Source of the DNA: Alphaproteobacteria bacterium
GTDB taxonomy: Bacteria > Pseudomonadota > Alphaproteobacteria > JAJFFI01
Reading direction: 5' to 3'
Assembly: GCA_021776755.1 (NCBI GenBank)
Contig: JAJFFI010000453.1
Location: 1-6,135, forward strand
Length of the DNA: 6,135 nucleotides
Shown: one piece after another, positions 1 to 6,067 of the stretch
Numbering within the stretch: position 1 is the stretch's first letter
How the letters are laid out: each line of letters begins with the position of its first letter
Notes under the pieces: generated by a model
What the model saw: the letters and a program-made list of their open reading frames with translations, nothing else
Databases searched by the model: none
What the model was told of the DNA's origin: nothing
Program-made: the position numbers and the translations under genes

Positions 1-3
1 CTG

Positions 4-39
4 CCCTCTCCCCCATTCGGGGAGAGGGTTCTTTTTCTC
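4..39 (+). terminator. Intrinsic terminator of an upstream gene
   Basis: A perfect 10-bp GC-rich stem (4-13 with 19-28) closes a 5-nt loop and is followed at once by a T-rich tract at 29-39. This is the classical rho-independent form for a + strand transcript ending here. The gene it serves lies before the window. It also separates that gene from the hydrolase at 141. Confidence 0.8.
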
Positions 40-140
40 GATAGCGTTCCCGCAGTGTCGCGCAGACAAACTTCCCGCTTGCCCCCGGACCCGTCCTGAT
101 TTAACCGCGTCGGACGACATTTTTTCCGGGGAGCCCGACC

Positions 141-1319
141 ATGCCGCCGTTCGAAACCACCGAGTACCAGGCCCGCCTGGCCAGGACCAAAGCCAGCATG
201 GGCGTGCGGGGCATCGACCTCCTGCTCGCCGCCGATCCCGCCAACATGAATTACCTCACCGGCTACGATGGCTGGTCGTTCTACACGCCGCAGGTGGTGG
301 CGGTGTCGCTCGAGCATGACGCACCGCTCTGCATCGTCCGCGGCATCGACCGCAACGGCGCGGACGTGACCACATGGCTGCCCAAGGACAACAACGTCGG
401 CTACCCGGACAACTACGTACAGTCGACCGAGCGCCATCCGATGGACTTCAGGGCGGCGCAAGGGCAGGAGCGCGGCTTCGTCAAGGACCGCCAGACCGTC
501 GGCGTCGAGATGGACGCCTATTACTATTCAGCCGCCTGCCATGCGGCGCTGACCAAGGGCCTCCCCAACTGCAAATTCGAGGACGCGACCAACCTCGTGA
601 ACTGGGTCCGCATCATCAAGTCGGATGCCGAGATCAAATACATGCACGAGGCCGCCCGCCTGACCGAGAAAGTCATGGCCACCGGCATCGAGCATGTCCG
701 TCCGGGCGTGCGCCAGTGCGACGCGGTCGCCGCAATCTACCAGGCCCAGGTCGCGGGCTCGCCCGACTACTACGGCGACTACACCGGGCTCTGCCCGATG
801 CTGCCCACGGGCGTGGGCACCTCGACCCCGCATCTGACCTGGACCGAGGCGCCGTTCAAGGTCGGCGAAGGCACCATCCTCGAACTGGGAGCCGCCCGGC
901 ACCACTATCACGTCCCGATGGCCCGCACCGTCTTCCTGGGCGAGCCACCGGCCAAGATCGCCGACACCGCCAAGGTCGTCGTCGAGGGCCTGGCCGCGGC
1001 ACTGGAGGCCGCCAAACCCGGCGCGCAGGCCCGCGAGGTCGAGGACGCCTGGCGCAAGACCGCGGCCAAGGGCGGCGTCATCAAGGAAAGCCGCATCGGC
1101 TACTCCACCGGCTGCAACTATCCACCCGACTGGGGCGAACACACCCTCTCGCTCCGCCCCGGCGACATGACCGTGCTCGAACCCAACATGACGATCCACT
1201 GCATCCCCGGTGTCTGGATGGACGACTGGGGCATCGAGATCAGCGAGTGCTTCCACGTCACGGAGAAGGGCGCCGTGCCCTTCGCCGACGTGCCGCGCGA
1301 CCTGGTGGTGAAGGCCTAG
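141..1319 (+). CDS. M24/creatinase-fold hydrolase, ectoine hydrolase (DoeA/EutD)-like
   Basis: The product has 392 residues, the usual length for DoeA/EutD, with an N-terminal creatinase-like domain (about 1-160) and a C-terminal pita-bread M24 domain (about 165-390). Segments that look DoeA/EutD-like are YLTGYDGWSFY (38-48), VQSTERHPMD (93-102), PHLTW (230-234), YPPDWGE (327-333) and LSLRPGD (336-342). Family members open the ectoine ring to N-acetyl-diaminobutyrate in the cytoplasm. The canonical M24 metal site is altered: Glu248 replaces the first Asp, Pro259 sits where the second Asp belongs, and the usual His is missing near 325; Glu347 and Glu366 remain. As I recall, EutD is also metal-independent and uses a Glu at the place of Glu248. 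There is no signal peptide. The start is supported by GGGGAG at 128-133, 7 nt upstream. No deacetylase (doeB), transporter or other ectoine gene is beside it, so the substrate is inferred; another cyclic amide or an Xaa-Pro dipeptide remains possible. Confidence 0.85.
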   Translation: MPPFETTEYQARLARTKASMGVRGIDLLLAADPANMNYLTGYDGWSFYTPQVVAVSLEHDAPLCIVRGIDRNGADVTTWLPKDNNVGYPDNYVQSTERHPMDFRAAQGQERGFVKDRQTVGVEMDAYYYSAACHAALTKGLPNCKFEDATNLVNWVRIIKSDAEIKYMHEAARLTEKVMATGIEHVRPGVRQCDAVAAIYQAQVAGSPDYYGDYTGLCPMLPTGVGTSTPHLTWTEAPFKVGEGTILELGAARHHYHVPMARTVFLGEPPAKIADTAKVVVEGLAAALEAAKPGAQAREVEDAWRKTAAKGGVIKESRIGYSTGCNYPPDWGEHTLSLRPGDMTVLEPNMTIHCIPGVWMDDWGIEISECFHVTEKGAVPFADVPRDLVVKA

Positions 1320-1340
1320 CTTTCCGGTTTCACCCTCCCG

Positions 1341-1394
1341 GCTCATCCCGAGGGGGCGATCGTCAGAGCGCGTCTCGAAGGGCGATGCGGGCCA
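1341..1394 (+). repeat. Diverged copy of a palindromic intergenic repeat (copy A)
   Basis: This stretch shares its left arm (TCATCCCGAGG) and right arm (CTCGAAGGGCGATGCGGGCC) with the repeats at 5101-5151 and 6100-6135, in the same orientation. The right arm differs from copy B at one base over about 20. The inner hairpin is degenerate here, with GCGATCGTCAGAGCG in place of the 6-bp stem. It lies just after the hydrolase stop and may help end transcription, but no T-run follows. From memory it resembles intergenic palindromes common in alphaproteobacteria; a genome count would decide. Confidence 0.6.
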
Positions 1395-1404
1395 GCCGTG
1401 CCCT

Positions 1405-1453
1405 GAGTCCTTGAAAACTCCGGTTTTCCCCAGACTCCACAAAGTAATCCACA
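1405..1453. promoter_or_regulatory. Paired GANTC methylation sites and a DnaA-box-like 9-mer
   Basis: GAGTC at 1405-1409 and GACTC at 1433-1437 match the CcrM methylase target GANTC of alphaproteobacteria. TAATCCACA at 1445-1453 differs by one base from the DnaA box TTATCCACA. A small perfect hairpin (GAAAAC at 1413-1418 with GTTTTC at 1423-1428) lies between the two GANTC sites. All sit just upstream of the TTAA array before kinase 1. Each motif alone is short and could occur by chance; the clustering is the reason to list them. Confidence 0.35.
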
Positions 1454-1468
1454 GCCGTTTACTTGGCC

Positions 1469-1521
1469 GTTAACTTTTTGTTAACCGGCGTTAAGCGATA
1501 TTAACGTTTATATTACTTAAC
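1469..1521. promoter_or_regulatory. CtrA-type TTAA array upstream of histidine kinase 1
   Basis: Five TTAA half-sites start at 1470, 1481, 1491, 1501 and 1517. The first pair has exactly the TTAA-N7-TTAA spacing of the CtrA box, flanked as GTTAAC twice. The next two spacers are 6 nt, so four half-sites repeat every 10-11 bp, close to one helical turn. The array lies in an AT-rich island about 60-110 bp before the kinase start, where activator or repressor binding is plausible. CtrA is the natural candidate in an alphaproteobacterium; the N6 spacings are off-consensus, and another factor that binds TTAA-rich DNA cannot be excluded. Confidence 0.6.
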
Positions 1522-1581
1522 TAATTCCGGAGTGGCGCGGCTGAATGCGCGCCGGTCCCAAGAAAAAGAAGGAAAACGGCC

Positions 1582-2637
1582 ATGGGGCGCTCGGAACGCT
1601 ATTTCATGCTGGAGAGGGACCTGGCCGCTCCGGAGGGCGCGCTCGGCGATCCCGAGGTCGCGCAGCTGGAGCGGCGGGTTGCCCGTCTCGAGGCCGAAAA
1701 AGCCAATCTTCTCCACATGATGGAGCAGAACGACCTGCGCGCGCGCAACGCGGAAACCGAGGCGATTGCCGCCGAAACCATCCCCGCCCACGGTATTCCG
1801 TCGGACAACCTGCGCGCCGCGGCAGGGGGCAGCGAAATCCTCGCCGCCTGGGCCGCCAAGGAACGCGCCGAGATTTCAAACCAGGCCAAATCCGAGTTTC
1901 TCGCGCACATGAGCCACGAGCTGCGCACCCCGCTGAACGCCATCATCGGGTTCTCGGACGCCATTCTGTCCGAACAGATGGGCCCGATGGGCAACCCGCG
2001 CTACCGCGAATACATCGAAGACATCCTGGCGAGCGGCGGGCATCTCCTGAGCCTCGTCAACGACATCCTCGAGATCGCCAAGATCGACGCCGGCAAGCTC
2101 GAGCTCCGCGAAAGTACGTTCGAGGTCGAGCCCGTGGTCCGGGCCGCGATGCGCGCCGTCCGCACCCGCGCCGCCGAGGGCGAGCTTGCGGTCGAGATGC
2201 GGCTCGACAAGGTTCTGCCGCGCGTTCACGCCGACGAACGCGCCCTGAAGCAGATCCTCCTCAACCTGCTGTCGAACGCCGTGAAGTTCACGCCCGACCA
2301 GGGCCGCGTCACCGTCACCGGCGGGGTCGACCTGATCGGCCGGTTCACGCTTTCGGTCGCCGACAACGGCACCGGCATGACGCCCGAGGAGGTGCAGACC
2401 TGCCTCGAGCCGTTCGGCCAGATCGCCAACGCCCGCACCCGCGACCACAACGGCACCGGCCTCGGCCTCCCCATCGTCAAGGCGCTCGCCGAGCAGCACG
2501 GGGGCGGCCTCCTGGTCGACAGCGAGCCCGGCGTCGGCACCATCATGACCGTCTGGCTTCCCGCCGACCGCGTCATCGAACAGGACCCGCGCATGGATGC
2601 CCTCGACATGCCCCACCAGGTTTCCGGCGTGGCCTGA
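1582..2637 (+). CDS. Soluble sensor histidine kinase, DivJ/PleC-type core
   Basis: This is a 351-residue kinase of the HisKA/HATPase_c class, which autophosphorylates on His and passes the phosphate to a response regulator. Residues about 25-105 are a charged helical, probably coiled-coil, segment with no recognisable PAS domain or membrane span, so the protein should be cytoplasmic. The H-box SHELRTP (111-117) carries phosphoacceptor His112. The following DHp helix pattern, [11 protein letters not shown] then [10 protein letters not shown] and KIDAGK, is typical of DivJ/PleC-like kinases that act on DivK-type regulators. ATP-binding boxes follow in order: N-box with Asn228 and Asn232, G1 DNGTGM (261-266), F-box EPFGQ (276-280), G2 GTGLGL (291-296). 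All key residues are present, so it should be active. GAAGGA at 1568-1573 lies 8 nt before the start. No response regulator is adjacent. A CtrA-like array precedes it and a terminator follows, so it is probably transcribed alone. The signal and partner are unknown. Confidence 0.93.
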   Translation: MGRSERYFMLERDLAAPEGALGDPEVAQLERRVARLEAEKANLLHMMEQNDLRARNAETEAIAAETIPAHGIPSDNLRAAAGGSEILAAWAAKERAEISNQAKSEFLAHMSHELRTPLNAIIGFSDAILSEQMGPMGNPRYREYIEDILASGGHLLSLVNDILEIAKIDAGKLELRESTFEVEPVVRAAMRAVRTRAAEGELAVEMRLDKVLPRVHADERALKQILLNLLSNAVKFTPDQGRVTVTGGVDLIGRFTLSVADNGTGMTPEEVQTCLEPFGQIANARTRDHNGTGLGLPIVKALAEQHGGGLLVDSEPGVGTIMTVWLPADRVIEQDPRMDALDMPHQVSGVA

Positions 2638-2697
2638 GGCCCGCCCCCCGAGGTTCCGCACCCGCGCCCATCCTCCACGGGGCGCGGACGCAAACTC

Positions 2698-2733
2698 AAG
2701 GCCCCCGAGCAGATGCTCCGGGGCCTTTTTCTT
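2698..2733 (+). terminator. Intrinsic terminator after histidine kinase 1
   Basis: AAGGCCCC-C-GAGC (2698-2710) pairs with GCTC-C-GGGGCCTT (2715-2727), leaving one C-C mismatch and a 4-nt loop (2711-2714). The T-rich tail 2726-2733 follows directly. It starts about 60 bp after the kinase stop, the right place to end its transcript and isolate it from kinase 2. Confidence 0.88.
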
Positions 2734-2759
2734 GGCTTGACCGCATGCAGAAAATCGCC

Positions 2760-2994
2760 GCCTGGAGCAAACAATCGTTTTGGAAGTATGGATAATTTTA
2801 TCTAAATCTCTGTAAATCCAGCACTAAATACGCGGCTTACTCCTGTAAGCGCCTCAATAACAACGACTTCCTTCACCGAAAATTAAGCAAACACTTCAAG
2901 TTTCCGCAATTTATTACTCAATTTCGTTTCGACTTGTATTTAATAATAAAGATTTCGTTAAGATTTTTCTTCCTACGATTTTCCCGTCACGAAC
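2760..2994. promoter_or_regulatory. AT-rich island, probable promoter region of histidine kinase 2
   Basis: The 457-bp gap between the kinases holds no gene. After the terminator, roughly 2770-2985 is strikingly AT-rich against the GC-rich surroundings, with several A/T runs. It contains a perfect small hairpin, GCTTAC (2835-2840) with GTAAGC (2845-2850) around a TCCT loop, and three scattered TTAA sites (near 2883, 2940 and 2959) that do not have CtrA spacing. I see no clear -35/-10 pair. The position suggests a promoter or nucleoid-protein binding region for kinase 2; this is inference from composition. Confidence 0.4.
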
Positions 2995-3015
2995 GCGCCG
3001 CCCGGCGGGACCGAA

Positions 3016-3068
3016 TGTCCGGCCCGAAACGGACAGCACCCACCGCCGGCCAGATTTAGGCGGCCGGC
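3016..3068 (+). other. Two perfect hairpins in the leader of histidine kinase 2
   Basis: TGTCCG (3016-3021) pairs with CGGACA (3030-3035) around an 8-nt loop, and GCCGGCC (3045-3051) pairs with GGCCGGC (3062-3068) around a 10-nt loop. Both lie between the AT-rich island and the ribosome binding site (GGGAG at 3082-3086), so they would fall in the 5' leader if transcription starts in the island. Neither is followed by a T-run, so they are not intrinsic terminators. A role in translation or RNA stability, or as a DNA operator, is possible. I recognise no known riboswitch. Confidence 0.4.
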
Positions 3069-3094
3069 CTCCTTGAACGACGGGAGAGAGAGCC

Positions 3095-4390
3095 ATGACC
3101 ACGCAGACAACGACACGAACCTCCGGGTCCACACGGAGCCGCCTCAACACAACCGGCGGAAATCCGCTGACGGCCGGCCGCGCCGAGCTTGTCCGCGGCC
3201 GGCCCGAGGCCGCCAACGGCGGCAGGCCCGCAAACGAAAACCCGAGCCCGGGCCCGAACATGAGCCAGTGCCTGTCCCGGGGGAAACTCGGCGGAGCGGC
3301 GCCGGCGCCTGGCCGGACCTTCGGGCGGCGCACCGCGGCACCTGCCCGGCGTGCCCTGATCCATCAGGTGCCGTCCCTGCCCGCGCAGCCATCGGCGAAC
3401 CGATATGCCGACCGGCGAAAACCGGCCGCCCCGCCACCTGCTGCAAATGACGACGGTCAGGCCACGGCGCCTGCCGCAGGCCGCTTCGAAGACAGCCTGG
3501 GCAAGAGCGAGGTGATCGCCGGAATGAGCCACGAGCTCCGCACGCCGCTCAGCGCCATCATCGGCTTTTCCGAGACCGTGCTCGCCGAAACCCACGGCCC
3601 CGTGGGCGACGAACGCTACCGCGACTATGTCGGCATCATTCTCGAGAACGGCGCACATCTTCTGGAGCTGGTCGACGACATCCTCGCGCTTTCGAAGATC
3701 GAGGCTGGCCGCAGGGCCCTCCGCGAGGACGAGGTGCATCTCGATCACACCGTCGAAGCCGTCATCCGGTCGATGGCCAGTGCCGCGGGCGAGGCCGGCA
3801 TCATGATCGACATGATGGTGCCACGCGATCTGCCGAAAGTCCGGGTCGACGAACGCGCGATCCGGCAGATCCTCCTGAACCTGCTCGCCAACGCCATACG
3901 GTTCTCACCCGAAGGCGGCGTCGTCACGGTAGCGGTCGCAATCGAGCGCCCCAGTGCCGGTGCCGGGTCTGGCCGCGTGACCCTGTCGGTCCGCGACGAG
4001 GGACCGGGCATTGCGCCGGAAGACATCGCGCGCTGCCTCGAACCGTTCGGTCAGGCCGGGCATCAGGCAGAAGGGGATGTTGGCGATGATGACGCATACC
4101 GGGGCACGGGCCTCGGCCTGCCCATCGTCGAATCGCTGGCCGAACAGCATCGCGGCGGCCTCAAGATCGACAGCACGCCGGACGCTGGCACAACCATGAC
4201 GGTCTGGTTGCCGGGCAGCCGCATCGTCACGGACGCGGCCTCTGCGGCGGACGTCACATCGGAGGGCACCCCGCGTCATCCCGATCCTCACGCAACCGCG
4301 ATGTCCCTCCCGCCCCGCTCGGTGCGGACCAGGGCCTGCAGTGCAGCCGAGCCTGATGCTGGCGAGGAGCGCGCACCGCTGGCGGCCTGA
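3095..4390 (+). CDS. Histidine kinase with disordered N-terminus, paralogue of kinase 1
   Basis: The product has 431 residues. Residues 1-130 are low-complexity, rich in Pro, Ala, Arg and Gly, and look disordered; there is no sensor domain, signal peptide or membrane span. The catalytic core matches kinase 1: H-box SHELRTP (145-151) with His146, N-box with Asn262 and Asn266, G1 DEGPGI (301-306), F-box EPFGQ (316-320), G2 GTGLGL (337-342). By hand alignment the DHp segments of the two kinases are about 60% identical, so they are probably products of duplication. The ATP lid is about six residues longer here and acidic (GDVGDDD, 328-334). A tail of roughly 55 residues after the ATPase domain is also disordered-looking. 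GGGAG at 3082-3086, 8 nt upstream, supports the start. Met56 and Met144 are in frame, but Met144 is only two residues before His146 and would remove the start of the DHp helix. Partner and stimulus are unknown; no regulator is encoded nearby. Confidence 0.9.
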   Translation: MTTQTTTRTSGSTRSRLNTTGGNPLTAGRAELVRGRPEAANGGRPANENPSPGPNMSQCLSRGKLGGAAPAPGRTFGRRTAAPARRALIHQVPSLPAQPSANRYADRRKPAAPPPAANDDGQATAPAAGRFEDSLGKSEVIAGMSHELRTPLSAIIGFSETVLAETHGPVGDERYRDYVGIILENGAHLLELVDDILALSKIEAGRRALREDEVHLDHTVEAVIRSMASAAGEAGIMIDMMVPRDLPKVRVDERAIRQILLNLLANAIRFSPEGGVVTVAVAIERPSAGAGSGRVTLSVRDEGPGIAPEDIARCLEPFGQAGHQAEGDVGDDDAYRGTGLGLPIVESLAEQHRGGLKIDSTPDAGTTMTVWLPGSRIVTDAASAADVTSEGTPRHPDPHATAMSLPPRSVRTRACSAAEPDAGEERAPLAA

Positions 4391-4436
4391 ACCGCTGTCT
4401 TGTCCGCAACCTGCACCGCGCGTGCCCGGCACCGGC

Positions 4437-4488
4437 GGGCCCCGCCTCTCCGCACTTGCCTTCGCAGGGCGCGGAGAGGACGGGGTCC
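4437..4488 (+). terminator. Long GC-rich hairpin after histidine kinase 2, possible terminator
   Basis: Bases 4437-4453 pair with 4471-4488 to give about 17 pairs (one G-T), interrupted only by a bulged A at 4480. It begins 47 nt after the kinase 2 stop. No T-run follows, so it is not a standard intrinsic terminator; it may protect the mRNA 3' end, act as a factor-assisted terminator, or be a lone palindromic repeat. The rest of 4391-4649 holds the leader of the next gene, with no promoter I can name confidently. Confidence 0.45.
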
Positions 4489-4649
4489 CGTTCCCGTGAT
4501 GGCCGGAAGTGCTTTGCGCCCCTGCGACGACGATCACAGCGTCGGCAAATTTCAATTGATACTATTGGCGTCGATTCCCGGGCATCACGCAGCGCTTGTG
4601 CGCAGCACTCCGCCCGGATGCGAATTCATTTTCGAAGGAGTCCGACGCC

Positions 4650-5069
4650 ATGCGCAAATCCCTGCTCACACTTGCCGCCCTCGCCACGCTCACCGCCGCG
4701 GCCCAGGTGCCGGGAGCGACCTCCGCTTCCGCCGAAAGCCGCACCTATGGCGGCGTCTCTCTCACCGGGCTCGCCCGCAACAGCTGGCACCTGAATGCGC
4801 CCGGCCCACAGGCCGCCATGGTGTGCAACGTGAACGGCCCCGATGGCTGGCTCGCGGTCCGCTCGGGCCCGGGCGCCAAATACAAGGCCAAACGCAAGCT
4901 CAAGCGCCTTGCCATTCTTGAGGTCGACACATCGCAGCGGCGGGGCCGCTGGGTTCGCGTCCTGACCGCGTTTCGCGACCGCACGACCTCGGGCCGCCCG
5001 CAGGCGTTCCGCAAGTTGAACGTCATCGGCTGGGCCCATGACGGCTATCTCTGCGATTTCGTCGACTGA
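4650..5069 (+). CDS. Small secreted SH3b-like protein, copy 1
   Basis: The product has 139 residues with a Sec signal peptide: MRK, a hydrophobic Leu/Ala stretch (5-20) and a likely cleavage site after ASA (26-28), leaving a 111-residue mature protein. The mature part has a bacterial SH3-type pattern: DGWLAVRSGPG (65-75), then RKLKRLAIL (82-90), GRWVRV (99-104), and closing GWAHDGYLCDF (127-137). Such domains often bind peptidoglycan or act as small periplasmic adaptors; the function here is inferred. The only two Cys in the protein, 59 and 135, are kept in the paralogue at 5645 and could form a disulfide. I chose this ATG over an in-frame one at 4596 because GAAGGAG (4634-4640) lies 9 nt upstream and a proper signal peptide begins here. 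The gene sits 259 bp after kinase 2 with a hairpin between, so it is probably transcribed separately. Confidence 0.85.
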   Translation: MRKSLLTLAALATLTAAAQVPGATSASAESRTYGGVSLTGLARNSWHLNAPGPQAAMVCNVNGPDGWLAVRSGPGAKYKAKRKLKRLAILEVDTSQRRGRWVRVLTAFRDRTTSGRPQAFRKLNVIGWAHDGYLCDFVD

Positions 5070-5151
5070 GTGGCGACCGGCAAAAAGCGCCCCCCCCGGA
5101 GCTTCACCCTGAAGCGCCCGCGCCAGCGGGCCTCGAAGGGCGAAGCGGGCC
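5070..5151 (+). repeat. Shared 3' flank and palindromic repeat, copy B
   Basis: The flank after the copy 1 stop matches that after copy 2 at all but about six positions over roughly 70 bp, counted by hand. It has a spacer with ACCGGCAAAAAGCGCC, a C-rich run, then the palindrome proper at 5101-5151. The palindrome has a perfect inner stem (GCCCGC 5116-5121 with GCGGGC 5126-5131, loop GCCA) and an outer pairing of CTTC-x-CCCT (5102-5110) with AGGG-x-GAAG (5137-5145). Its right arm also matches copy A near 1376-1393. It may end transcription or stabilise the mRNA, or be a mobile REP-like element. Confidence 0.7.
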
Positions 5152-5632
5152 GCACGACAGGGAAAGGGGGAGAGGCATCTTCTCCCGATTAGGCCATATT
5201 GCGCTTTACTACCGGCGTATATCGGCCACCATGGTTGCGAATCCTGCGGACGCCACAGGAACCAGCGACGCGGCCATCGGCAGCCGAGAATGATTATAAA
5301 TGATGAGATTTCCCGCGGAATTCGGCGCGGGGCGGATTCTGAAATCGAGGGGCTGACGGCATCGCGCGTGGCGGACTCTCGGCCTACCGCCAGCCGCCAC
5401 TGCTCGTAGTGCTGCCGGAAACGACCGCCGCACCGCCTGAACCGGATATCCGCCGAAAAGCACCAGTCCACAAGGTTGCAGATGGAGTACAGAAAATATT
5501 GCGACCGGCTCGAGCAGTATCTCAAGTGCAAATAGGCTGCGAGCGCACAGGACGGGGTGATCACGATCACTGCAACCAGCGCCGCCCGGGCGTATCAATT
5601 CGGTAACGCAATCAGATCGCACAACGTTTTCC
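5152..5632. other. Gap between SH3b genes with no convincing gene
   Basis: About 480 bp separate the repeat from the second SH3b gene. There is a weak hairpin (GGGAGA 5168-5173 with TCTCCC 5181-5186) without a T-run. A 39-codon frame runs from ATG 5290 to an amber stop at 5407-5409 and stays open after that stop to 5533-5535, but it has no good ribosome site and I recognise nothing in it. GTGATCAC at 5557-5564 is a short palindrome. Minus-strand frames here read as antisense noise. The promoter of copy 2 must lie here or further upstream; I cannot place it. Confidence 0.4.
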
Positions 5633-5644
5633 ATGGGGGATTTC

Positions 5645-6067
5645 ATGACATTCTTCAAGCAGATCACCGCGGCAGCCGCGCTTGCCGCCCTCACCGCGAC
5701 CGCACTGTCCACCGCCACACCCGCGCACGCCGAAGAGCGCACCTACGGCGAGGTTGATCTCACCGGGCTGGCCCGCAACAGTTGGCACCTGAATCCGGCG
5801 GGCGAAAGCAACGCCATGGTTTGCAACGTCAACGGTCCGGACGGCTGGGTCGCAATCCGCTCCGGCCCCGGCACCGGGTTCGCCGCCAATCGCAAGCTCA
5901 AGCGGCTTGCCATCCTGGTCGTTGATACCTCGCAGCGCCAAGGCCGCTGGGTCCGGGTCACCACCGCCTACCGCAACCACACCACGAACGGCCGCCGCCA
6001 GGCGCACAAAACCCTGCACGTCTCCGGCTGGGCGCATGACGGCTACCTCTGCGATTTCCTCGACTGA
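5645..6067 (+). CDS. Small secreted SH3b-like protein, copy 2
   Basis: The product has 140 residues with a signal peptide (hydrophobic Ala/Leu segment about 7-24, likely cleavage after AHA, 27-29). The mature part is again 111 residues and aligns to copy 1 without gaps; I count about 82 of 111 identical. Conserved blocks are LTGLARNSWHLN (39-50), the GPDGW to RSGPG stretch (64-76), RKLKRLAIL (83-91), VDTSQR (93-98), GRWVRV (100-105) and GWAHDGYLCDF (128-138), with Cys60 and Cys136 kept. The least conserved part is residues 77-82, just after RSGPG, where four of six positions differ, perhaps a ligand loop. An in-frame ATG at 5633 gives a four-residue longer form, but GGGGGA (5635-5640) suits the ATG at 5645 (4-nt spacing, rather short) and makes the signal peptide match copy 1 in length. 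Function is inferred as periplasmic or cell-wall associated. It is probably expressed independently of copy 1, since the upstream regions are unrelated. Confidence 0.85.
   Translation: MTFFKQITAAAALAALTATALSTATPAHAEERTYGEVDLTGLARNSWHLNPAGESNAMVCNVNGPDGWVAIRSGPGTGFAANRKLKRLAILVVDTSQRQGRWVRVTTAYRNHTTNGRRQAHKTLHVSGWAHDGYLCDFLD

Noticed and set aside
528..1442. 304-codon minus-strand frame over the hydrolase gene
   Set aside because: It is antisense to a clear family member, its composition is what a GC-rich complementary frame gives, and no motif is recognisable.
1441..1521. Replication origin suggested by AT-rich DNA, a DnaA-like box and CtrA-type sites
   Set aside because: There is only one imperfect DnaA box and no typical origin neighbours such as hemE or dnaA. 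A kinase promoter explains it better.
1876..2661. Minus-strand 261-codon frame under kinase 1
   Set aside because: It is the complement of the conserved kinase core, with no motif or ribosome site.
1545..2795. 416-codon + strand frame overlapping kinase 1
   Set aside because: It is a shifted frame of the kinase, very rich in Arg/Pro/Gly, and runs through the terminator.
3056..3748. Minus-strand 230-codon frame under kinase 2
   Set aside because: It is antisense to the kinase N-terminus and DHp domain, with no recognisable domain; open frames are expected at this GC content.
3995..4012. Possible loss of catalytic residue in the kinase 2 G1 box (DEGPGI rather than DNGxG)
   Set aside because: DxGxG is intact and DEGPG is a common active variant, so this is not evidence of a dead kinase.
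4400..4921. 173-codon + strand frame starting just after kinase 2
   Set aside because: It passes through the long hairpin and the SH3b gene in a different frame, and the signal peptide and SH3 motifs belong to the other frame.
4626..5570. 314-codon minus-strand frame across SH3b copy 1 and the following gap
   Set aside because: Half of it is the complement of the SH3b gene. The part over the gap shows no family, and the palindromic repeat lies inside it.
5557..5570. GTGATCAC palindrome with a second GATCAC as an operator
   Set aside because: It is too short and isolated, with no matching site near the other SH3b gene.
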